From CAZHDI01 sp964531285 (GTDB lineage: Bacteria; Pseudomonadota; Alphaproteobacteria; JAJFIK01), in assembly GCA_964531285.1 (NCBI GenBank), contig CAZHDI010000003.1, positions 18,692 to 82,691 of the forward strand: a stretch of DNA of 64,000 nucleotides, written 5' to 3'. Below the pieces are notes generated by a model. That model made no database searches and was not told where the DNA came from. It saw nothing but the letters and a program-made list of their open reading frames with translations. Made by a program: the position numbers and the translations under genes. Below, piece after piece: positions 61,264 to 64,000 of the stretch (position 1 is its first letter; every line of letters begins with the position of its first letter).

Positions 61264-62688
61264 ATGATGGGCAAACGGAGCATTCTCGGGGCCGTTCTCG
61301 TTGGACTGATCCTGTCGGTCGGACTCGGCGTGACCGGCGCCCGGGCTCAATCGGGGGCGCAGGAGGCCCTGCCGCTCCCGGCCGATCTGGCGCCGGCGCG
61401 GCTTTATCCGCTTCTTGAGCCGTTCGCCGATGAGACCTATCAGAGCCTGATCACCAATCAGCGCGAGCGGATCGACGGTCAGGAGACGGATTTCCGGCGG
61501 GTGGCCGACCTCACCGAGGACGACCCGCTGTATATCATCGCGCGGTCGGTTGGCCGCATCGCCATCAAACTCCGCCGCGATTTCGACGGCGCGGAGGGCG
61601 TGACCTGGTGCACCGGTACGGCCATCTCGCCGCGTCATGTCCTCACCAACCGGCATTGCCTGACCCCGCGGCCGGGTTTCAGCCTCGCCGCGGCGCAGAT
61701 CGTGCTGAACTATCTGGAGGAGAACAGTCCCGAGGTTCAGGTCTTCGAACTGGCCGTCGATCGACCCATTGAGATGAACGACCGGGAAGCCTTCGATTAC
61801 GCGATCGCCGAAATCGCTGGCGATGCGGAGATCCCTGCGGACTTCATTCTGTCGCCGGATGAGCTTTATCGGATCGGCACCACCATGCCCGATGACGATG
61901 AGCTTGTGGTGGTGATCGGCCATCCCTCGGCCAAGCCGGCGCGCTATACCCGGGATTGCCCGGCCTTCGATCCGGCGATTGTCGGCCATGTCTTGCGCCA
62001 TCGCTGCGACACGCTGGGCGGCAGTTCCGGGTCCCTGGTGCTGCGCAGCGCGACCGGCGAGCTTGTCGGGCTTCATTATCAGGGGGCGGATGTCTTTGAG
62101 CCGGATCTCAATCAGCACAACTCGGCCGTGATGCTGGCGGCGGTCAAGGAGGAGAGCGCCGTCATTCAGGGCATTGTTCAGGCTCTGGAGGAAGAGGCCT
62201 ACCGGCAGGCGCAGATCGGCGACATTTGGTCGGAGGAGGAAGCCCAGCAGGTTGCCTCGGAATTGCGCTATTTCACCCAGGAGCGCCTGGACGGCTGTGT
62301 CCTGATGGAGCCGGATGCGTTGAGCTTCGGTCCGCTGGAACGCGAGCGGATCCCGGCCATCCTGGCGGCCATTGCCGGCGATGCGTCGGTGTCCGAGATG
62401 ACCTATCTCGTGGTCGGGCTTGGCGATCTCGGCGGCACGGCGGCGTATATGCAGGGGCTCGGGTTCCGCCGGGCCAATGCGGTCAAGGACTATATGGTGG
62501 CCCTTGGCGTGTCGCCCGCGAATATCACCACGGGAAGCACGGGCAATCAGGCATTCCGGATTTTCCGGCGCCTGCGGTGCGGTGCGGTCATCGAGCGCGG
62601 CCGCGATCTGAGCGAGATCATCGGCCCCATCGCGCCGCACCTGCCGGGCCTTGGCATGGCAGACCGGCTGGGCCTGCCGGGCGGTTGA
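61264..62688 (+). CDS. Secreted trypsin-like peptidase with OmpA-like C-terminus
   Basis: A 474-residue exported protein. The signal peptide ends TGARAQ. The peptidase domain has H131 in LTNRHC, D178 in EAFDYAIAEI, and S255 in DTLGGSSGSLV, so the triad is complete, although the Ser motif is GSSGS and not GDSGG. Residues about 360-450 include GFRRANAVKDYMVALGVSPANITTGSTGNQ, read in pieces as the Arg-containing helix and following strand of OmpA/MotB-like peptidoglycan-binding domains. GGAGAGGAAC precedes the ATG. It follows the first protease closely and is probably in its operon. Confidence 0.82.
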   Translation: MMGKRSILGAVLVGLILSVGLGVTGARAQSGAQEALPLPADLAPARLYPLLEPFADETYQSLITNQRERIDGQETDFRRVADLTEDDPLYIIARSVGRIAIKLRRDFDGAEGVTWCTGTAISPRHVLTNRHCLTPRPGFSLAAAQIVLNYLEENSPEVQVFELAVDRPIEMNDREAFDYAIAEIAGDAEIPADFILSPDELYRIGTTMPDDDELVVVIGHPSAKPARYTRDCPAFDPAIVGHVLRHRCDTLGGSSGSLVLRSATGELVGLHYQGADVFEPDLNQHNSAVMLAAVKEESAVIQGIVQALEEEAYRQAQIGDIWSEEEAQQVASELRYFTQERLDGCVLMEPDALSFGPLERERIPAILAAIAGDASVSEMTYLVVGLGDLGGTAAYMQGLGFRRANAVKDYMVALGVSPANITTGSTGNQAFRIFRRLRCGAVIERGRDLSEIIGPIAPHLPGLGMADRLGLPGG

Positions 62689-62702
62689 TCACGGGAGACT
62701 GA

Positions 62703-64000
62703 TCAGGGGGCGGACTGCTGACGGATCAGCGGATCGTCCTTATCGATCCCGATCAGCCAGGGTCCGTTCTCGCCGGCATCTCGGCTGCCTTGATTGGTCA
62801 TAACGAGGGCGACCGACCCGTCGTCGTTTTGGAGCAGGCGGGTGGCGCGGACATTCGGTTTCGACACGAGCTTACGGCGCAGTTTCAGGGTGCCAGCGCT
62901 TCCGAGCCGTAAGACCGTAATGCCACGTTGCTCATCCAGTCGGAGACCAGACGACGTGGCCGCCAGGAGGATATCGCCATCAGGTAATTCCAAGATGGCC
63001 TCGGGGCTGTCGACAATATCAGTCTGATAGCGTTTGGTCCAAATGCTCGTTCCGTCGCGGGAATCGATCCGCATCAGTTGCAGAGCCAACCGCGGGGGCA
63101 AAGGGGCATCGGCCTCGATTTCGAATGTCGTCGCCCAGAGTATGTCGCCGTTCGCGGCCTCAGTTAAAACCATATTCATATCAGGGTGAAAGGCATGTTC
63201 GATCATGCGTGACCACAGAATACCGCCGCGCACATCGTAGGCCGCGATGAAAGCAGACCGAGCAAAAAGAAATCTGCCACCGACAGTTTCCATCCGTCTG
63301 CCATGAACGATAACGCGGTCGTGGGATGTGAGCAGGCCTGACACCCAGGGCCGACCTACGAATCCCATGTCCTCCGCTTCGATCTCCGGTGTGGTAAAAT
63401 AATCCGGAAACGGATCGGCTAGCAGTTCCTTCGCCTGGCCTGCTTCGTCGAAGGTAACGAAGATCAGACGTGTGCGGTCAATATTCGCTGCATTGGACCG
63501 GGCATTTGAATCATTGGTGCCAGGCCCCGTTCCAGTAGCCTGAGCGATAAGGAACGGCTGGCCTCGCTGAAGAACTCCGGCACCTGCAAAATTTATGAAT
63601 CGGTTGTACTCATGAGTGTAAGTGCTTTGGAACAAAAGCGATCCGTCCGCTGTGAGTATGCCGATACGTGGCATGGATATGTTTTCTGTCTGCTCGCTCC
63701 TTTCGTAACCCGCAAAAAGTAAGCGTCCATCGGGCAGGCGTTCGAGATGCGATATATGCTTACCGTCGTCTGGTGAGAGCAGACGGCGGGTTCGAATTTG
63801 CCCCGTGTCATCAAGGGTGAGAATCCATGTCCGATCGTTTGCATCAAACGTCATGGCGTATCCGCCACCCTTCAGACTCACAATCCGGTTGAAGGAGTGA
63901 TGTGTCGTTCCGCCCGTCAGTGTCCCGAACTTCCGCGTAAAGGTTCGCTTAACCAGAGGCCGGGCGATGCGCAGGCCGGGGAAGCGCACCTCCTGGTCTT
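62703..64000 (-). CDS. Beta-propeller-like protein of unknown function, 5' end outside window
   Basis: At least 429 residues; the frame is open to the right edge, with only an internal GTG at 63989, so the true N-terminus and any signal peptide are missing. Repeating units of about 45-50 residues, each with a turn such as LPDGRLLFAG, ILTADGSLLFQS, EAANGDILWATT, ELPDGDILLAAT and NDDGSVALVMT, indicate a beta-propeller of the kind that binds ligands or partners. Base composition is distinctly lower in G+C (some 60-base lines near 48 percent) than the rest of the window, suggesting a different origin. It converges on the protease gene. Confidence 0.65.
   Translation of the reverse strand, partial: DQEVRFPGLRIARPLVKRTFTRKFGTLTGGTTHHSFNRIVSLKGGGYAMTFDANDRTWILTLDDTGQIRTRRLLSPDDGKHISHLERLPDGRLLFAGYERSEQTENISMPRIGILTADGSLLFQSTYTHEYNRFINFAGAGVLQRGQPFLIAQATGTGPGTNDSNARSNAANIDRTRLIFVTFDEAGQAKELLADPFPDYFTTPEIEAEDMGFVGRPWVSGLLTSHDRVIVHGRRMETVGGRFLFARSAFIAAYDVRGGILWSRMIEHAFHPDMNMVLTEAANGDILWATTFEIEADAPLPPRLALQLMRIDSRDGTSIWTKRYQTDIVDSPEAILELPDGDILLAATSSGLRLDEQRGITVLRLGSAGTLKLRRKLVSKPNVRATRLLQNDDGSVALVMTNQGSRDAGENGPWLIGIDKDDPLIRQQSAP

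Noticed and set aside
1..64000. CRISPR arrays, insertion sequences, prophage or integrase-tRNA junctions
   Set aside because: No regularly spaced repeats, transposase, integrase or phage structural genes were seen; the two tRNAs are not followed by partial tRNA copies.

Overview
The window is high-GC DNA from a Gram-negative bacterium, almost certainly an alphaproteobacterium. The markers are an NDUFS4-type complex I accessory subunit, an AapJQMP amino-acid ABC transporter, an HpnN-type lipid exporter, a ChrR-type zinc anti-sigma factor, an FeS-type (6-4) photolyase, TonB-dependent receptors and RND pumps. I cannot place it to order or genus. The scaffold has three 100-N joins (9296-9395, 28083-28182, 60518-60617). 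The third is demonstrably false: the same 55 bases occur on both sides and collapsing them restores one reading frame.

Layout. 1-8100: an MscS channel (cut by the left edge), an MlaC/HpnM-like lipid-binding protein, an HpnN-like RND exporter, a secreted beta-helix protein and a secreted Sel1/peptidoglycan-binding protein, i.e. an envelope block. 8100-13300: a halohydrin dehalogenase recognisable from its residues, a broken lipoprotein, a double cold-shock protein coupled to a thioesterase, tRNA-Pro(TGG), a class III CoA-transferase and an M14-carboxypeptidase-like secreted protein. 13440-18370: an unusual group made of a GH46-like protein lacking both catalytic acids, an RTX-tailed animal-type haem peroxidase, and a SLOG-like nucleotide-binding protein with four membrane segments whose start overlaps the peroxidase stop. 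18570-22270: complex I subunit, tRNA-Arg(TCT), a two-HAD-domain fusion (beta-phosphoglucomutase-like plus trehalose-phosphatase), a PfkB kinase and pyrophosphatase. 22280-28250: a tripartite RND efflux operon. 28490-36950: a small biotin carrier, MetC, the aap operon, a GNAT enzyme, mercaptopyruvate sulfurtransferase and CysK.

37255-48018 is a photo-oxidative-stress island of two convergent operons. The plus-strand operon is chrR-like, DUF6134, FeS (6-4) photolyase, SDR and a small cysteine-rich protein. The minus-strand operon is CPD photolyase, FAD oxidase, DUF1365, cyclopropane-synthase-like methyltransferase and an MFS permease. Their stop codons overlap by 4 bp. This gene set resembles the singlet-oxygen (sigma-E/ChrR) regulon of Rhodobacter, but no sigma factor is present here.

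48230-64000: a TonB receptor, a second RND pump with its adaptor, a BtuB-like receptor, a Tat-exported protein with a YkuD-like motif, two secreted trypsin-like proteases (one with an OmpA-like tail), and a lower-GC beta-propeller-like gene cut by the right edge. No CRISPR array, insertion sequence, prophage or rRNA was seen.
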